Positions 9,389-19,310 of a stretch of 36,660 nucleotides of DNA are shown piece after piece. Made by a program: the position numbers and the translations under genes. Position 1 is the first letter of the stretch, and each line of letters begins with the position of its first letter. This DNA is from Proteobacteria bacterium UBA4656. GTDB taxonomy: Bacteria > Pseudomonadota > Gammaproteobacteria > Xanthomonadales > Ahniellaceae. The notes under the pieces are model-generated. The model saw only the letters and a program-made list of their open reading frames with translations, did not search any database and was not told the DNA's origin. The DNA is taken from assembly GCA_002405525.1 (NCBI GenBank), contig DHLY01000079.1:38931-75590 (forward strand), written 5' to 3'.

Positions 9389-10455
9389 GGCCGGGCCTCC
9401 TCGAGACAGGCGTCCGCGATCCGCCGCGCGGCGTCGGGCGCGGCGAGCCGGCGCGCGGCCTCGGCCATGCCGAGCACCACGCCGCGGTCGGCGGCGAGGT
9501 CGGCAAGCGCGGTGGCGAGGGTCTCGGCGAACTGCGGACCTTCGCGCAGCAGGATCGCTGCGCCGTGCTCGACGAGATACTCGGCGTTGCGCGCCTGGTG
9601 GTCGTCGACCGCGTGCGGGAAAGGCACCAGCACCGCGCTGGCGCCGGCCGCGCACAGCTCGGCCAGGGTCAGCGCACCGGCCCTGCAGACCACGACATCG
9701 GCCCACGCGTAGGCGGCCGCCATGTCGTCGATGAAGGCGTCGATCTGCGCGGCGACGGCGTGCCGCGCGTAGGCGTCGCGAGCCTCGTCGATGCCGGTCC
9801 GGCCGGCCTGATGGCGAACGTCGCAGGTGCCCGCAGGCAGCCGCGCCAGCGCCGCCGGCAGCGCGCGGTTGAGCGCGCGCGCGCCCTGGCTGCCGCCGAG
9901 CACCAGCACGCGCAGCGCCCCGTTGCGTCCGCCCAGCCGCGCGGACGGCGACGGCACGCCCGCGATCGCCGCGCGCACCGGGTTGCCCACAGCGCCGGCG
10001 CGATGGCCGAATGCGCCGGGAAAGCCGCACAGCACACGCTGCGCGAGGCGCGCCAGCAGGCGGTTGGTGAGCCCCGGCACGCGGTTCTGCTCGTGAACCA
10101 GCAGCGGCACGCCGCACAACCGTGCAGCGACGCCGCCCGGCGCGCTGGCATAGCCGCCGAACGCGATCGCGGCGCGCGGCCGGTGGCGACGAACGATCTC
10201 CAGCGCGTCCCACACCGCGCGGGCCAGCTGCCACGGCGCCGCCACCAGGGTTCGAATTCCCTTGCCGCGCACGCCCGCGACCCGGACCTGCTCCAGCGGC
10301 AGGCCGGCTTTCGGCACCAGGGTCGATTCGAGGCCCTGGGTGCCGCCGAGCCAGACCACCGCCACGCCGCGTGCGCGCAGTTCGTCGGCCACCGCGAGGC
10401 CGGGGAAGATATGGCCGCCCGTGCCGCCGGCCAAGACCAGCACCGGCGCGTTCAT
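9385..10455 (-). CDS. murG: Lipid II synthase (UDP-GlcNAc:undecaprenyl-PP-MurNAc-pentapeptide transferase)
   Basis: A 356-residue GT-B glycosyltransferase acting at the inner face of the cytoplasmic membrane; it turns Lipid I into Lipid II. The N-terminal G-loop ([16 protein letters not shown]), the VGNPVRAA motif before the second Rossmann domain and the [11 protein letters not shown]-loop are present, as is the nucleotide-sugar block [18 protein letters not shown] overlaps the ftsW stop (ATGA), and its own stop overlaps the murC GTG. Confidence 0.97.
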   Translation of the reverse strand: MNAPVLVLAGGTGGHIFPGLAVADELRARGVAVVWLGGTQGLESTLVPKAGLPLEQVRVAGVRGKGIRTLVAAPWQLARAVWDALEIVRRHRPRAAIAFGGYASAPGGVAARLCGVPLLVHEQNRVPGLTNRLLARLAQRVLCGFPGAFGHRAGAVGNPVRAAIAGVPSPSARLGGRNGALRVLVLGGSQGARALNRALPAALARLPAGTCDVRHQAGRTGIDEARDAYARHAVAAQIDAFIDDMAAAYAWADVVVCRAGALTLAELCAAGASAVLVPFPHAVDDHQARNAEYLVEHGAAILLREGPQFAETLATALADLAADRGVVLGMAEAARRLAAPDAARRIADACLEEARP

Positions 10456-11663
10456 CCGGATTCTCCGATCGGCGCGGCCGGGCCCGCCGGGTGAGCGGTC
10501 GCCTGCGCGCCGTTGCGGCGCGTCGACTCGAAGCCGACGCGAAGCACCAGTCCCAGCGCGAGGCAGGTCATCAGCAGCGACGAACCGCCCGCGCTGACCA
10601 GCGGCAAGGTCAGGCCCTTGGTCGGCAGGACGCCGAGGTTGACCCCGATCGACACCAGGGCCTGCACCGACAGCCAGACGCCGACCCCGAACGCGCAGTA
10701 GCCGGCGAACGCCTGGCCCTGCTCCACCGCGCGCAGTCCGATGGCGAAGCAGCGCGCGCAGACCAGGGCGAACAGCGCGAGCACCAGCAGGATGCCGGCG
10801 AGGCCGAGTTCTTCGGCGATCACCGCCAGAATGAAGTCAGTGTGCGCCTCCGGCAGGTAATAGAGTTTCTGTACCGACCCGCCGAGGCCGACGCCGAACC
10901 ACTCGCCGCGCCCGACCGCGATCAGCGCCTGCGACAGCTGGAACCCGTCGCGGAACGGGTCGGCGAAGGGATCGAGAAAGGAGGTCAGCCGCTTGACGCG
11001 GTACGGCTCGGCGAGCGCGGCGAGCGCCATCACGGGCGTGCCGAGCAGCAGCAGGCCGCCGAGGTCGCGGGCGCGCGCGCCGCCGAGCCAGATCATCCCC
11101 CCCACGATCGCGCAGACCAGCGCGGCGGAGCCGAAGTCGGGTTGCAGCAGCAGCAGCGCCACCACCCCGCCGAGCACGGCGAGCGGCTTCACGATGCCGA
11201 GCAGCGAGGTGCGCACCTGGGTCGCGAAGCGGACCAGGTAGGAAGCCATGTAGACCACCAGCAGGAGCTTGACCGCCTCCACCACCTGAAAGCCCATCGG
11301 CCCGAGGTTCAGCCAGCGGGTGGCGCCGTTGACGCGCCGCCCGAGACCCGGCACCAGCACCGCCAGCAGCAGCAGGAAGCACAGCATCAGCAGCAGCCGG
11401 CTGTTGTCCTGCAGCAGCTGCAGCGGCATGCGCATCGCCAGCGCGGCGAGCAGGCCGCCGGCGCACAGGAAAACGGCATGCTTGGCGAGGATGGCGAACG
11501 GGCCCGCGCCGTCGCCCTCGGCGATCGCGATCGATGCCGACCCGACCATCACCAGCCCGAATGCGGCCAGCACCGTCGCACCCAGGGCGAGCGGCAGATC
11601 ATATTGTCCCGGCAGCTCGCCGTGCCGCAAGGCCTGCACCGATGCGCCGAAGTCGAGGGCCAT
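10452..11663 (-). CDS. ftsW: SEDS septal glycosyltransferase FtsW
   Basis: A 403-residue polytopic membrane protein with about ten hydrophobic segments. FtsW polymerises Lipid II at the septum together with FtsI. The family blocks [21 protein letters not shown], the catalytic-loop region [20 protein letters not shown] (with the conserved Asp) and [18 protein letters not shown] are intact. The start is 1 nt after the mraY stop (TGA-G-ATG), exactly where murD stands in E. coli-type clusters. It overlaps murG by 4 nt. Confidence 0.97.
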   Translation of the reverse strand: MALDFGASVQALRHGELPGQYDLPLALGATVLAAFGLVMVGSASIAIAEGDGAGPFAILAKHAVFLCAGGLLAALAMRMPLQLLQDNSRLLLMLCFLLLLAVLVPGLGRRVNGATRWLNLGPMGFQVVEAVKLLLVVYMASYLVRFATQVRTSLLGIVKPLAVLGGVVALLLLQPDFGSAALVCAIVGGMIWLGGARARDLGGLLLLGTPVMALAALAEPYRVKRLTSFLDPFADPFRDGFQLSQALIAVGRGEWFGVGLGGSVQKLYYLPEAHTDFILAVIAEELGLAGILLVLALFALVCARCFAIGLRAVEQGQAFAGYCAFGVGVWLSVQALVSIGVNLGVLPTKGLTLPLVSAGGSSLLMTCLALGLVLRVGFESTRRNGAQATAHPAGPAAPIGESG

Positions 11664-11664
11664 C

Positions 11665-12747
11665 TCAGCGCACCTTCAACGTCGCCAGGGAGACCAGCAC
11701 CAGCACCACGCTGATGATCCAGAAGCGCACGATCACCCTCGGCTCGGGCCAGCCCTTGAGCTCGAAGTGGTGGTGGATCGGCGCCATGCGGAAGATGCGC
11801 CGGCCGGTGAGCTTGAAGCTCGCGACCTGCAGCATCACCGACACGGTTTCCATCACGAACACGCCTCCCATCACCACCAGGATGAGCTCCTGCCGCGTGA
11901 TGATCGCGATCGTGCCGATCGCGGCCCCGACCGCCAGTGCACCGACATCACCCATGAAGACCTGGGCCGGATAGGTGTTGAACCACAGGAACCCGAGGCC
12001 CGCGCCGGCCAGCGCGCCGCAGATGATCGACAGCTCGCCCGCGCCCGGTATGTAAGGCAACTGCAGGTAACCGCTGAACACACTGTTGCCGGCGACGTAG
12101 GCGAAGATGCCCAGCGCGCCGGCGACCATCACCGACGGCACGATCGCCAGACCGTCGAGCCCGTCGGTGAGGTTGACCGCGTTGGAGAAGCCGACGATCC
12201 AGAAGTAGGCCATGACCGGAAACAGCAGCCCCAGCGGAATCGCGACCTGCTTGAAGAAGGGCACGATCAGTTCGGTCGCGGCCGGCACGTCGGCGGTCGC
12301 GTACAGCCATGTGGCCGCGACCGCGCCGAACAAGGATTGCAACGCGTACTTCCAGCGCGCCGACAGTCCCCTGGGGTTCTTCTTGGCCAGCTTCAGCCAG
12401 TCGTCGAGCCAGCCGACGAAGCCGAAAGCGAACAGCACGAAGAGGACGATCCAGACGTAGCGGTTGCCGAGGTCGGCCCACAGCAGGGTCGCTACCGCGA
12501 TCGCGGTCAGGATCAGGGTCCCGCCCATGGTCGGCGTACCGGCCTTCGAGAAATGACTCTTCGGGCCGTCGTCGCGGATCGGCTGTCCAGCCTTCATCTC
12601 GGCCAGCTTGCGAATAAAGCGCGGGCCGAGCAGCAGCGACACGCCGAGCGCGGTCAGTGCGGCGAGGATCGACCGGAACGTCAGGTACTGGAACAAGTTG
12701 AAGCCGCTGAACTGCTGCTCCAGCAGGCGCGCGAGCTCAAGCAGCAT
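11665..12747 (-). CDS. mraY: Phospho-N-acetylmuramoyl-pentapeptide transferase
   Basis: A 360-residue polytopic enzyme that makes Lipid I from UDP-MurNAc-pentapeptide and undecaprenyl phosphate. The catalytic Asp pair ([10 protein letters not shown]), the [14 protein letters not shown] block, the [11 protein letters not shown] loop and the HHH motif ([14 protein letters not shown]) are all seen. Length is exactly the family norm. The start at 12747 lies inside the 3' end of murF (11-nt overlap). Confidence 0.98.
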   Translation of the reverse strand: MLLELARLLEQQFSGFNLFQYLTFRSILAALTALGVSLLLGPRFIRKLAEMKAGQPIRDDGPKSHFSKAGTPTMGGTLILTAIAVATLLWADLGNRYVWIVLFVLFAFGFVGWLDDWLKLAKKNPRGLSARWKYALQSLFGAVAATWLYATADVPAATELIVPFFKQVAIPLGLLFPVMAYFWIVGFSNAVNLTDGLDGLAIVPSVMVAGALGIFAYVAGNSVFSGYLQLPYIPGAGELSIICGALAGAGLGFLWFNTYPAQVFMGDVGALAVGAAIGTIAIITRQELILVVMGGVFVMETVSVMLQVASFKLTGRRIFRMAPIHHHFELKGWPEPRVIVRFWIISVVLVLVSLATLKVR

Positions 12748-14119
12748 GGGCGCCTCCCCGGTGCGGCAGGCCGTGCGCGGCGAGTACCCCGTCCACCACC
12801 TCGTCCATTGCCGAGCCGCGCGACCCCTTGACCAGCACCCGCACGCCCGGCGCGAGCGCGGTAGCCAGTTCGCGGGCCAGCGATTCGCGGTCCGGGCAGA
12901 CCCGCGCGCGCGCGCCGAAGGCCGCGGCGGCATGCGCTGCCAAAGGTCCGACCGCAAACAGCCGCGACAGGCCCTGCTCGCGCGCAAAGCGGCCGACCTC
13001 AGCGTGCAGTTCGGCCGCTTGCGCGCCCAGTTCCCGCATGTCCCCGAGCGCCAGCCAACCCTCACCGCCGAGCGCAGCCAGCGCGGCGATGCCGGCCATG
13101 GTCGACGCCGGGTTGGCGTTGTAGGTGTCGTCGACCAGGATCCAGCCCGCTGGTGACTCGTGTCGGGTCAGCCGCCCCGCGACGCCGTGCGCACCGGCCA
13201 GCGCGCGCGCCGCCGCGCCCGGCCCGATGCCGAGCGCATGGGCGCAAGCCGCGGCGGCGAGCGCGTTCATCACGTTGTGGCGACCCGGCACCGGCAGTTC
13301 CACTGCCGCGCTGCCGCTTGGCGTAACGAGGGTGAAGCGGCTTTGCCGTCCGTCGATTTCGAGCGCCTCCGCGCGCACCGCCGCGTCGGCCGCCAGACCG
13401 AACTCGATCCGCGAACGTCCGTCGAGCGCGGCGCGGAACAGTGGCGCGAATGCGTCATCGGCATTGACCACGCCGATTCCGCCATGCCCAAGCTCCTGGT
13501 AGGCGCCGGCCAGGGTGCGCGCCGCGCCTTCCAGGCTGCCGAGCCGCTCCAGGTGGGCGGGGCCGACGTTGGTCACCACCGCGACGTCGGGGCCGGCGAC
13601 GCGCGCGATCTCCGCGACGTCGCCGGGACGCCCTTCGCCCAGCTCCAGCACCGCGAAGTCCAGCGCCGGATCGAGCGCGAGCACCGACAGCGGCAGGCCG
13701 ACCTCGTTGTTGAGATTTCCGCGCGTGCCGCCGGTGGCGCCGGCCTGCGTCAGGACCGCCTGCAGCAGGGCGCGAGTCGTGGTCTTGCCATTGGAGCCGG
13801 CGACCGCGACCACCGTCGCGCTCAGGCGCCGCCGCCAGTGCGCGGCCAGCGCGGCGAGCGCAGCCAAGGGATCGGCGACCACCACCTGCGCCAGCGCGGC
13901 GTCAGCCACCGGTCGCTCGACCACCGCGGCCGAGGCGCCGCGGCGCGCCGCCTCGGCGACGAAGGCATGGCCGTCGAAACGCTCGCCGCGCAGGGCGAAG
14001 AACAGCACGCCGCCACCCGCAGTGCGGCTGTCGGTCGACACCCCGCCGAACTCGAGATCGGCGCCGAGCAGAGTGCCGCCCATCGCGGCGGCGGCGACGG
14101 CGAGACGTTCGCGGATCAC
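12737..14119 (-). CDS. murF: UDP-MurNAc-tripeptide--D-alanyl-D-alanine ligase
   Basis: A 460-residue Mur ligase that adds the D-Ala-D-Ala made by Ddl. The P-loop reads [13 protein letters not shown], followed by [16 protein letters not shown] and the [16 protein letters not shown] block diagnostic of MurF. The start is GTG: it overlaps the murE stop (GTGA) and has GGAGG 7 nt upstream. The protein begins [15 protein letters not shown]. Confidence 0.97.
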   Translation of the reverse strand: MIRERLAVAAAAMGGTLLGADLEFGGVSTDSRTAGGGVLFFALRGERFDGHAFVAEAARRGASAAVVERPVADAALAQVVVADPLAALAALAAHWRRRLSATVVAVAGSNGKTTTRALLQAVLTQAGATGGTRGNLNNEVGLPLSVLALDPALDFAVLELGEGRPGDVAEIARVAGPDVAVVTNVGPAHLERLGSLEGAARTLAGAYQELGHGGIGVVNADDAFAPLFRAALDGRSRIEFGLAADAAVRAEALEIDGRQSRFTLVTPSGSAAVELPVPGRHNVMNALAAAACAHALGIGPGAAARALAGAHGVAGRLTRHESPAGWILVDDTYNANPASTMAGIAALAALGGEGWLALGDMRELGAQAAELHAEVGRFAREQGLSRLFAVGPLAAHAAAAFGARARVCPDRESLARELATALAPGVRVLVKGSRGSAMDEVVDGVLAAHGLPHRGGAHAA

Positions 14120-15591
14120 GGACGTGCCTCCAGCGCCGCGCGCGCATGCGCGAGATCGTCGAAGGGCCGTTTGGCGCAACCGGACTCCTGCCACGCCTCG
14201 TGACCCTTGCCGGCGACCAGCACGGTGTCGCCCGGCAGCGCCGCAGCGACGGAGCCTGCGATTGCGCGCGCGCGGTCGCGCTCGACCTGGGCCAGATCGG
14301 GGCGCGCCATTCCGGCCAGCACCTGGGCCACGATCGCATCGCCGTCCTCGCTGCGCGGATTGTCGTCGGTGACCACCACGCGGTCGGCCAGTCGCTCGGC
14401 GATCGCACCCATCTGCGGGCGCTTGCCGGTGTCGCGCTCGCCGCCGCAACCGAACACGCACCACAGGCGGCCAGCGGTATGCGGGCGCAAGCCGAGCAGC
14501 GCCTGCTCCAGCGCATCCGGGCTGTGGGCGTAGTCGATCACCACCAGCGGGGCGGCGCCGTGGCCGCCGAGGCGGTTCATGCGACCGGCCACCGGGTGCA
14601 GGCCGGCCAGCGCACCCGCGATGCGCGCCATCGGATGGCCCAGCGCGCCGAGGCAGGCCGCGACCGCGCACAGGTTGTCGACGTTGAAGCGCCCGAGCAG
14701 CGGCGACTCGATCCGCGCTGCGCCCCATGGCGTCTCCAGCGTGAAGGCGATGCCGCCCGCGCCCGGCGCGACGTCGCCGGCACGCACGTCCGCGCCTGGG
14801 TCGCCAGCCGCGCTCACCGTCAGCACGCGCGCCGCCGTGGCGCCCGGCGCGGCGAGCCGCCGGCCCCATGCGCCGTCGACGTTGACCACCGCGCAGCCGA
14901 GTCCGTCGAAGGCGAACAGCCGCGCCTTGGCGGCGAAATAGGCGTCCATCGTGCCGTGATAGTCGAGGTGGTCGCGCGTGAGGTTGGTGAACACCGCGAC
15001 CTCGAAGCGCACCGCGTCGACGCGGCCCTGGTCGAGCGCGTGCGAGGACACCTCCATCGCCACATGATCGCAGCCCGCCTCACGGAAGCCGGCGAGCAGG
15101 CGGTGCACCGTGATCACGTCCGGCGTGGTGCGTTCGCCGGACAGCGTGGCGCCATGCAGGCCCGCTCCGAGCGTGCCGATGGTGGCCGCGCGCGCACCGA
15201 GCAGGGTCAGCGCCTGCGCGGCGAGCTGCACCGTCGAGGTCTTGCCGTTGGTACCGGTCACGCCGATCACCCGCATGGCGCGCGAGGGCTCGCCGTGCCA
15301 GCGGGCGGCCAGCGCGCCGAGTCGCGCGCGCAGTCCGGGCACGGCGAGCACCGGCACCGGCAGGTGCGGCACCTCGGCCGGCGGCTCGAACAGCACCGCG
15401 ACCGCGCCGCGCGCGACCGCGCCGGCGGCATGCTCGATGCCATGGCCGCGCGCGCCGCGCAAGGCGATGAACACGTCACCGGGCGCGACCGCGCGCGAGT
15501 CCAGCGCGAGACCCTGCACCGCCAATACCCCGGCACCACCCGCATCGGCGGCGCCGGCGAGCAGCGACTCGAGGTCGCGCGCCGCGCTCAC
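14116..15591 (-). CDS. murE: UDP-MurNAc-L-Ala-Glu--meso-diaminopimelate ligase
   Basis: A 491-residue Mur ligase that adds the third stem-peptide residue. The P-loop is [25 protein letters not shown] and [15 protein letters not shown] are standard blocks. The specificity motif reads [12 protein letters not shown] is the signature of meso-DAP-adding enzymes, so the wall is predicted to be DAP type. The GTG start overlaps the ftsI stop (GTGA), with a GAGGGGG run about 8 nt upstream. Confidence 0.96.
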   Translation of the reverse strand: MSAARDLESLLAGAADAGGAGVLAVQGLALDSRAVAPGDVFIALRGARGHGIEHAAGAVARGAVAVLFEPPAEVPHLPVPVLAVPGLRARLGALAARWHGEPSRAMRVIGVTGTNGKTSTVQLAAQALTLLGARAATIGTLGAGLHGATLSGERTTPDVITVHRLLAGFREAGCDHVAMEVSSHALDQGRVDAVRFEVAVFTNLTRDHLDYHGTMDAYFAAKARLFAFDGLGCAVVNVDGAWGRRLAAPGATAARVLTVSAAGDPGADVRAGDVAPGAGGIAFTLETPWGAARIESPLLGRFNVDNLCAVAACLGALGHPMARIAGALAGLHPVAGRMNRLGGHGAAPLVVIDYAHSPDALEQALLGLRPHTAGRLWCVFGCGGERDTGKRPQMGAIAERLADRVVVTDDNPRSEDGDAIVAQVLAGMARPDLAQVERDRARAIAGSVAAALPGDTVLVAGKGHEAWQESGCAKRPFDDLAHARAALEARP

Positions 15592-17459
15592 GGCGCCACC
15601 CCCTCGGCGAACGGCGAGTGTCCGGCAGCGGTTTCTGCGGCGGCCGGCGGCAGGTCGGCCGGGGTCATGCCGGCGAGACTGGCGTCGAGCGCGTCGGGCG
15701 GCACATCGAGCAGGCGCAGCGCGCCCGGCATCACGCGACCGAACACGGGGGCGGCGACCAGTCCACCGTAGTAGGCTTCGCCCTGCGGGTCGTCGATCAC
15801 CACCACCGCGGCCAGGCGCGAGGCGCTGGCCGGCACCAGGCCGGCGAACATGCTGATGTAGCGGCTCTGATAGCCGCCGGCCGCCGCCTTGCGCGACGTG
15901 CCGGTCTTGCCGGCGACGCGGTAGTTGGGTACCGCCGCCCTCACACCGGATCCCTCGGCAACCACCTCCGCGAGCATGCCCACCAGCACGCGCGCGATTT
16001 CCGGGTCGAGCACCGCCTCGTCCGGCGTCCGTGCCCCGGCCACGAAGGTGGGTGGCCGGATCCGCCCGCCGTTGCCGAGCGCGGCGTACGCCTGCGCGAC
16101 CTGCAGCGGCGTGACCGACAGGCCATAGCCGTAAGACAGTGTCGCCTTTTCCACCGGGCCCCAGCGCGCCGGCTCCGCCAGCACGCCGGCCGACTCGCCG
16201 GGGAACCCGCAGCCGGTCGCCTGGCCGAAGCCGAAGCGGCGAAACACGTCGTAGAGGTGATCGTCCGACAGCTGCTGGGCGATGCGCGTGGAGGCGACGT
16301 TGCTCGACTTCACCAGCAGGCGCGTCAGGTCCACCACGCCGAAATTGCGGATGTCGCGCACGACGTGGTTCGCCACCGGCATCGAGCCGGGATTGGTGTC
16401 GATCAGCGTCTCGGGCTTGAACTTTCCGCTCTCCAGCCCGGCGCCGACGGTCAGCACCTTGACCACCGACCCGGGCTCGACCACATCGGTGACCGCTCGG
16501 TTGCGCCGAACCGCGGCGTCCGACGCGCCGCGCACGTTCGGGTTGTAGGACGGCCAGTTGACCATCGCCAGCACCTCGCCGGTGCCCACATCCAGCACCA
16601 CCATGCTGCCGGCGCGCGCGCGGTGTTCGGCGACCGCGGCGACCAGCTCCTTGTAGGCGAGATGCTGGATGCGGCGGTCGATCGAAAGGCGCAGGTCGCG
16701 GCCGGGCTGCGGTTCGCGCACCAGTTCGACGTTCTCTACCACTTCGCCGCGGCGGTCCTGGATGACCCGCTTGAGGCCGGGCTTGCCGGTCAGCCATTCA
16801 TCGAAGGCCAGTTCCAGGCCCTCCTGCCCCCGATCGTCGATGTTGGTGAAGCCCAGCACATGGGCCATCACCTCGCCCGCCGGGTAGTAGCGGCGGAACT
16901 CGCGCTGCACGTTCACGCCGGGCACGCCGAGGGCCAGCACCGCGGCCGACGCATCCGGCGACAGGTGTCGGCGCAGGTAGACGAATTCGCGATCGGCGCG
17001 CTGCGCGAGACGCTGCTCGAACTCGACCGGCTCGGCACCGAGCGCGCGCGCCAGCTCGGGGATCCGCTCGCGGTGCGCCAGCACCGCCTCGGGATCGGCC
17101 CAGATCGACTCCACCGGCGTCGACACTGCCAGCGGCTCGCCGTTGCGGTCGACGATCATGCCGCGCGAGACCGGGATCGTCCGCTCGCGCACGAACCGCT
17201 GGTCGCCCTGATCCTGATAGAAGTCCTTGCGCAACACCTGCAGGTCGACCGCACGCGCCACCAGCGCACTGCCGCCGAGCGCGAGCAGCATCGCCAGCGC
17301 GTGCAGACGCAGACGCGTGCGCACCGTGGGGGTCTTGATCGCCGACGGCGCGCCGGGCTTCACCCGCGCCCCCGCCGCGCCGCGCGCGCGGTCGCGCCTG
17401 GCCGTGCGCTTCGGCACGACGGGCGGATGCTGGCGGTGGCACGGCGGAAGTGCGGCCAT
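15588..17459 (-). CDS. ftsI: Penicillin-binding protein 3 (septal transpeptidase FtsI)
   Basis: A class B PBP, 623 residues if begun at the ATG 17459. A basic cytoplasmic N-terminus of about 50 residues precedes one membrane segment ([20 protein letters not shown]). The dimerisation region has [20 protein letters not shown]. The transpeptidase motifs are intact: SxxK in [10 protein letters not shown] (Ser331), SxN in KSSNVAST and KTG in AGKTGTSRK. The start is uncertain. An internal GTG at 17363 (591 residues, closer to E. coli PBP3) overlaps the stop of a 63-codon frame, and the ATG has no clear ribosome site and lies just after a hairpin. The 88-nt gap from ftsL is unlike the other tight junctions here. 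Confidence 0.95.
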   Translation of the reverse strand: MAALPPCHRQHPPVVPKRTARRDRARGAAGARVKPGAPSAIKTPTVRTRLRLHALAMLLALGGSALVARAVDLQVLRKDFYQDQGDQRFVRERTIPVSRGMIVDRNGEPLAVSTPVESIWADPEAVLAHRERIPELARALGAEPVEFEQRLAQRADREFVYLRRHLSPDASAAVLALGVPGVNVQREFRRYYPAGEVMAHVLGFTNIDDRGQEGLELAFDEWLTGKPGLKRVIQDRRGEVVENVELVREPQPGRDLRLSIDRRIQHLAYKELVAAVAEHRARAGSMVVLDVGTGEVLAMVNWPSYNPNVRGASDAAVRRNRAVTDVVEPGSVVKVLTVGAGLESGKFKPETLIDTNPGSMPVANHVVRDIRNFGVVDLTRLLVKSSNVASTRIAQQLSDDHLYDVFRRFGFGQATGCGFPGESAGVLAEPARWGPVEKATLSYGYGLSVTPLQVAQAYAALGNGGRIRPPTFVAGARTPDEAVLDPEIARVLVGMLAEVVAEGSGVRAAVPNYRVAGKTGTSRKAAAGGYQSRYISMFAGLVPASASRLAAVVVIDDPQGEAYYGGLVAAPVFGRVMPGALRLLDVPPDALDASLAGMTPADLPPAAAETAAGHSPFAEGVAP

Positions 17460-17551
17460 GCCGGCCCGGGACGGACGCACTGGCGTCCGCCGGGACCCGA
17501 AAGCGCTGCCTGGCGCAGCCGCTCGTGCATGGCGTCGGTCTTCCCCCTCAC
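17360..17551 (-). CDS. Possible 63-codon ORF bridging ftsL and ftsI (unproven)
   Basis: A GTG at 17551 overlaps the ftsL stop as GTGA, and this frame ends in a TGA that overlaps an in-frame GTG of ftsI, again as GTGA. The predicted peptide begins [15 protein letters not shown] and becomes very Arg/Ala/Pro-rich, with no recognised domain. About 84% of its codons end in G or C, compared with about 91% for the ftsI frame over the shared part, so codon use does not prove coding. It could be a coupling leader peptide, the true FtsI N-terminus separated by a frameshift, or chance in a G+C-rich stretch. Confidence 0.25.
   Translation of the reverse strand: MRGKTDAMHERLRQAALSGPGGRQCVRPGPAWPHFRRATASIRPSCRSARPGATARAARRGRG
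17465..17494 (-). promoter_or_regulatory. Hairpin just upstream of the ftsI ATG
   Basis: A 7-bp stem CGGACGC / GCGTCCG with a 4-nt loop (17472-17489) is extended by CCGGG / CCCGG across a 2-nt bulge. In the mRNA it ends about 6 nt before the ftsI ATG at 17459, where it could mask initiation or couple ftsI translation to ribosomes arriving from upstream. No T tract follows, so it is not a typical terminator. Confidence 0.45.
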
Positions 17552-17820
17552 CGCCGGACAACCCGGGTCGCGGTCGGCGCCGGGAAGTCCATCCCCAGTT
17601 CGCCGCGCGCGATCTTCTCGATTCGGTTGGCATCGGCCCAGGTCGCCTGCTCCAACTGCAGGCGGCCGAAGTCGATGTTCAGCTCGTCGCGCGCCGCTTC
17701 CAGCGCGCTCAGTTCCACGAACAGGCGGCGGCTCTCGTGGCGGGCATAGACCACGCCCACCGCACTGGCCACGGCGGCAGCCAGCAGCGCGGCCCAAACG
17801 GCGAGCATGCCGGCCCTCAC
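17548..17820 (-). CDS. ftsL: Cell division protein FtsL
   Basis: A 90-residue bitopic divisome protein. The membrane segment is [21 protein letters not shown], followed by a short periplasmic coiled coil ([31 protein letters not shown]) and the typical end [14 protein letters not shown]. FtsL with FtsB and FtsQ activates FtsWI. The GTG at 17820 overlaps the rsmH stop (GTGA); the ATG at 17808 (86 residues), with GAGG 6 nt upstream, is an equally plausible start. Confidence 0.92.
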   Translation of the reverse strand: MRAGMLAVWAALLAAAVASAVGVVYARHESRRLFVELSALEAARDELNIDFGRLQLEQATWADANRIEKIARGELGMDFPAPTATRVVRR

Positions 17821-18746
17821 GGCAGGCGCTCCGCCACCCGCAGCACCGCGCTGCGCGCGCGCGGATTGGCGGCGACCTCGGCCACCGTGGGCGACACCGG
17901 ATCGCCCACCGCGCGCAGCACCGGTGGCGGCGCGTCGACCGGCGGCGGCAGCCCGCGGCGCCCGGGGGCGGCCGTGCGGGAGGCGTCGCGGATGAAGCGC
18001 TTGACCACACGGTCCTCCAGCGAGTGAAAACTGATCACCACCAGGCGGCCGCCCGTCCTGAGGCACGCCACCGCCGCCTGCAAACCCGCGGCGAGATCGT
18101 CAAGCTCGCCGTTGACCACGATGCGCAGGGCCTGGAAAGTACGCGTCGCCGGATGCCTGCCCGGCTCGCGCGAACGCACCACCCGCGCCACCACATCGGC
18201 CAGCTCACGGGTGGTCGCCACCGGCGCCTCGGCCCGCCGTGCGACGACCGCGCGCGCGATGCGCCGGCTGTCCCGCTCCTCGCCGTACGCGAACAGCACG
18301 TCGGCAATCTCCCGCTCGCTGGCCCTGGCCAGCCACTGCGCCGCGCTTTCGCCGCGGGTCGGATCCATCCGCATGTCGAGCGGACCATCGGACTGGAAGC
18401 TGAACCCCCGGCCAGGCTGGTCGATCTGCGGCGAGGACACCCCGAGGTCGAGCAGCACCCCGTCGAGTCCGGCCTGCGCCTCGTCCCAGGCGCCCATCGT
18501 TGCGAACGAAGCGTGCCGCACGCGTACCCGCGGGTCCGCGGCGGCCAGCGCGAGCGCCACTGCGATCGCCTCCGGATCCTTGTCCATCACCAGCAGCCGG
18601 CCGTCGCCGCCCAGCCGACCCAGCACTTCCCGGGCGTGCCCGCCGCGACCGAAGGTGCCGTCGAGATAGGCGCCATCGCACCGCACGGCCAGCGCCGCCA
18701 CTGCCTCGTCCCGCAACACCGGGACATGGGAGCCCGCATCGTCCAT
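17817..18746 (-). CDS. rsmH: 16S rRNA (cytosine1402-N4)-methyltransferase
   Basis: A 309-residue SAM-dependent enzyme that methylates N4 of C1402 in the ribosomal P site. The SAM site [14 protein letters not shown], the block [20 protein letters not shown] and the ending [17 protein letters not shown] are all present. It is the second gene of the dcw operon. A GAGGG site lies close before the ATG, and a strong hairpin separates it from mraZ. Its partner in modifying the same nucleotide, RsmI, is encoded at 23193-24023. Confidence 0.98.
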   Translation of the reverse strand: MDDAGSHVPVLRDEAVAALAVRCDGAYLDGTFGRGGHAREVLGRLGGDGRLLVMDKDPEAIAVALALAAADPRVRVRHASFATMGAWDEAQAGLDGVLLDLGVSSPQIDQPGRGFSFQSDGPLDMRMDPTRGESAAQWLARASEREIADVLFAYGEERDSRRIARAVVARRAEAPVATTRELADVVARVVRSREPGRHPATRTFQALRIVVNGELDDLAAGLQAAVACLRTGGRLVVISFHSLEDRVVKRFIRDASRTAAPGRRGLPPPVDAPPPVLRAVGDPVSPTVAEVAANPRARSAVLRVAERLP

Positions 18747-18757
18747 CCGCCCTCACC

Positions 18758-18780
18758 CGCCGCGCGCTTTGCACGCGGCG
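18758..18780 (-). promoter_or_regulatory. Strong hairpin between mraZ and rsmH
   Basis: In the mRNA CGCCGCGUGC-AAA-GCGCGCGGCG forms a 10-bp stem (one G-U pair) with a 3-nt loop. It fills the 40-nt gap between the mraZ stop and the rsmH ATG and ends about 11 nt before that ATG. Without a following U tract it is more likely to tune mraZ/rsmH expression or mRNA stability than to terminate. Confidence 0.55.
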
Positions 18781-18786
18781 TCGCGC

Positions 18787-19233
18787 TCACAGCCGCAGGC
18801 CCGCCATCTCCGGCGTGACCTGGTCCTCCACGATCGTCTCCCGCACCTTCGCCAGGTGCGCCTGCTCGCTCCACAGCTCGAATCGCGCACCCATGCCCAG
18901 CAGCACCGCCCGGCGCTCGATGCCGGCGGCGGCGCGCTGGCTGGCCGGCAAAAGGACCCGTCCCGCGCCATCGACCTCCAGCAGGGCAGCCGCACCGACG
19001 AGCTTCATCTGCAGATTGCGATGCACCGCCTTGGCGGTGGGCAGCGCCACCACCTGCGCGCGCACCGACTCCCATTCCTGCGGAGGGAACAGCCACAGGC
19101 AGCCGGCCTCGAACGGGTTGTAGGTCGCCACCAGTCGTCCGCCGCAGGCGCCGGCCACGCTCTCCCGGTGGGCGGTCGGTATCGACATTCGCCCCTTTTC
19201 GTCGATCGTGATGGCGGTCTCGCCCTGAAACAT
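18787..19233 (-). CDS. mraZ: Transcriptional regulator MraZ
   Basis: A 148-residue protein with two AbrB-like/SpoVT DNA-binding repeats. The first contains MFQGETAITIDEKGRMSIPTAHR and the second VDGAGRVLLPASQRAAAGI; each carries the DxxGR core of the family. MraZ forms a ring and represses its own promoter, the first of the dcw operon. The probable operator lies directly upstream (19240-19282). No strong Shine-Dalgarno sequence is seen before the ATG (TTTTTTTGGCTGAAT). Confidence 0.96.
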   Translation of the reverse strand: MFQGETAITIDEKGRMSIPTAHRESVAGACGGRLVATYNPFEAGCLWLFPPQEWESVRAQVVALPTAKAVHRNLQMKLVGAAALLEVDGAGRVLLPASQRAAAGIERRAVLLGMGARFELWSEQAHLAKVRETIVEDQVTPEMAGLRL

Positions 19234-19239
19234 ATTCAG

Positions 19240-19282
19240 CCAAAAAAATCCACAATTTTCCCTGATTTACCACGCTTGCCCA
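19240..19282 (-). promoter_or_regulatory. Probable MraZ operator: five G-triplet motifs at exact 10-bp spacing
   Basis: On the minus strand TGG or GGG begins at 19282, 19272, 19262, 19252 and 19242: TGGG, TGGT, GGGA, TGGA, TGGC. E. coli MraZ is known to bind TGGG-type repeats about 10 bp apart (TGGGN plus a 5-nt spacer) upstream of mraZ. Here the first motif shares its T with the -10 box and the rest cover the start site and leader, which fits repression by steric block. Confidence 0.75.
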
Positions 19283-19310
19283 CCTTAGTCGCGGGTCATG
19301 AGACTGTCAA
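19282..19310 (-). promoter_or_regulatory. dcw operon promoter (TTGACA - 17 nt - TAAGGT)
   Basis: A perfect -35 TTGACA (19305-19310) and a -10 TAAGGT (19282-19287) with the ideal 17-nt spacer lie upstream of mraZ. The start of RNA is expected near 19275, giving a leader of about 42 nt. It is the best sigma70 promoter in the window. Confidence 0.85.

Noticed and set aside
15618..18818. Plus-strand open frame of over 1,000 codons antisense to ftsI, ftsL and rsmH
   Set aside because: Same reason: antisense shadow with low-complexity His/Arg/Ala content and no start site or domain.
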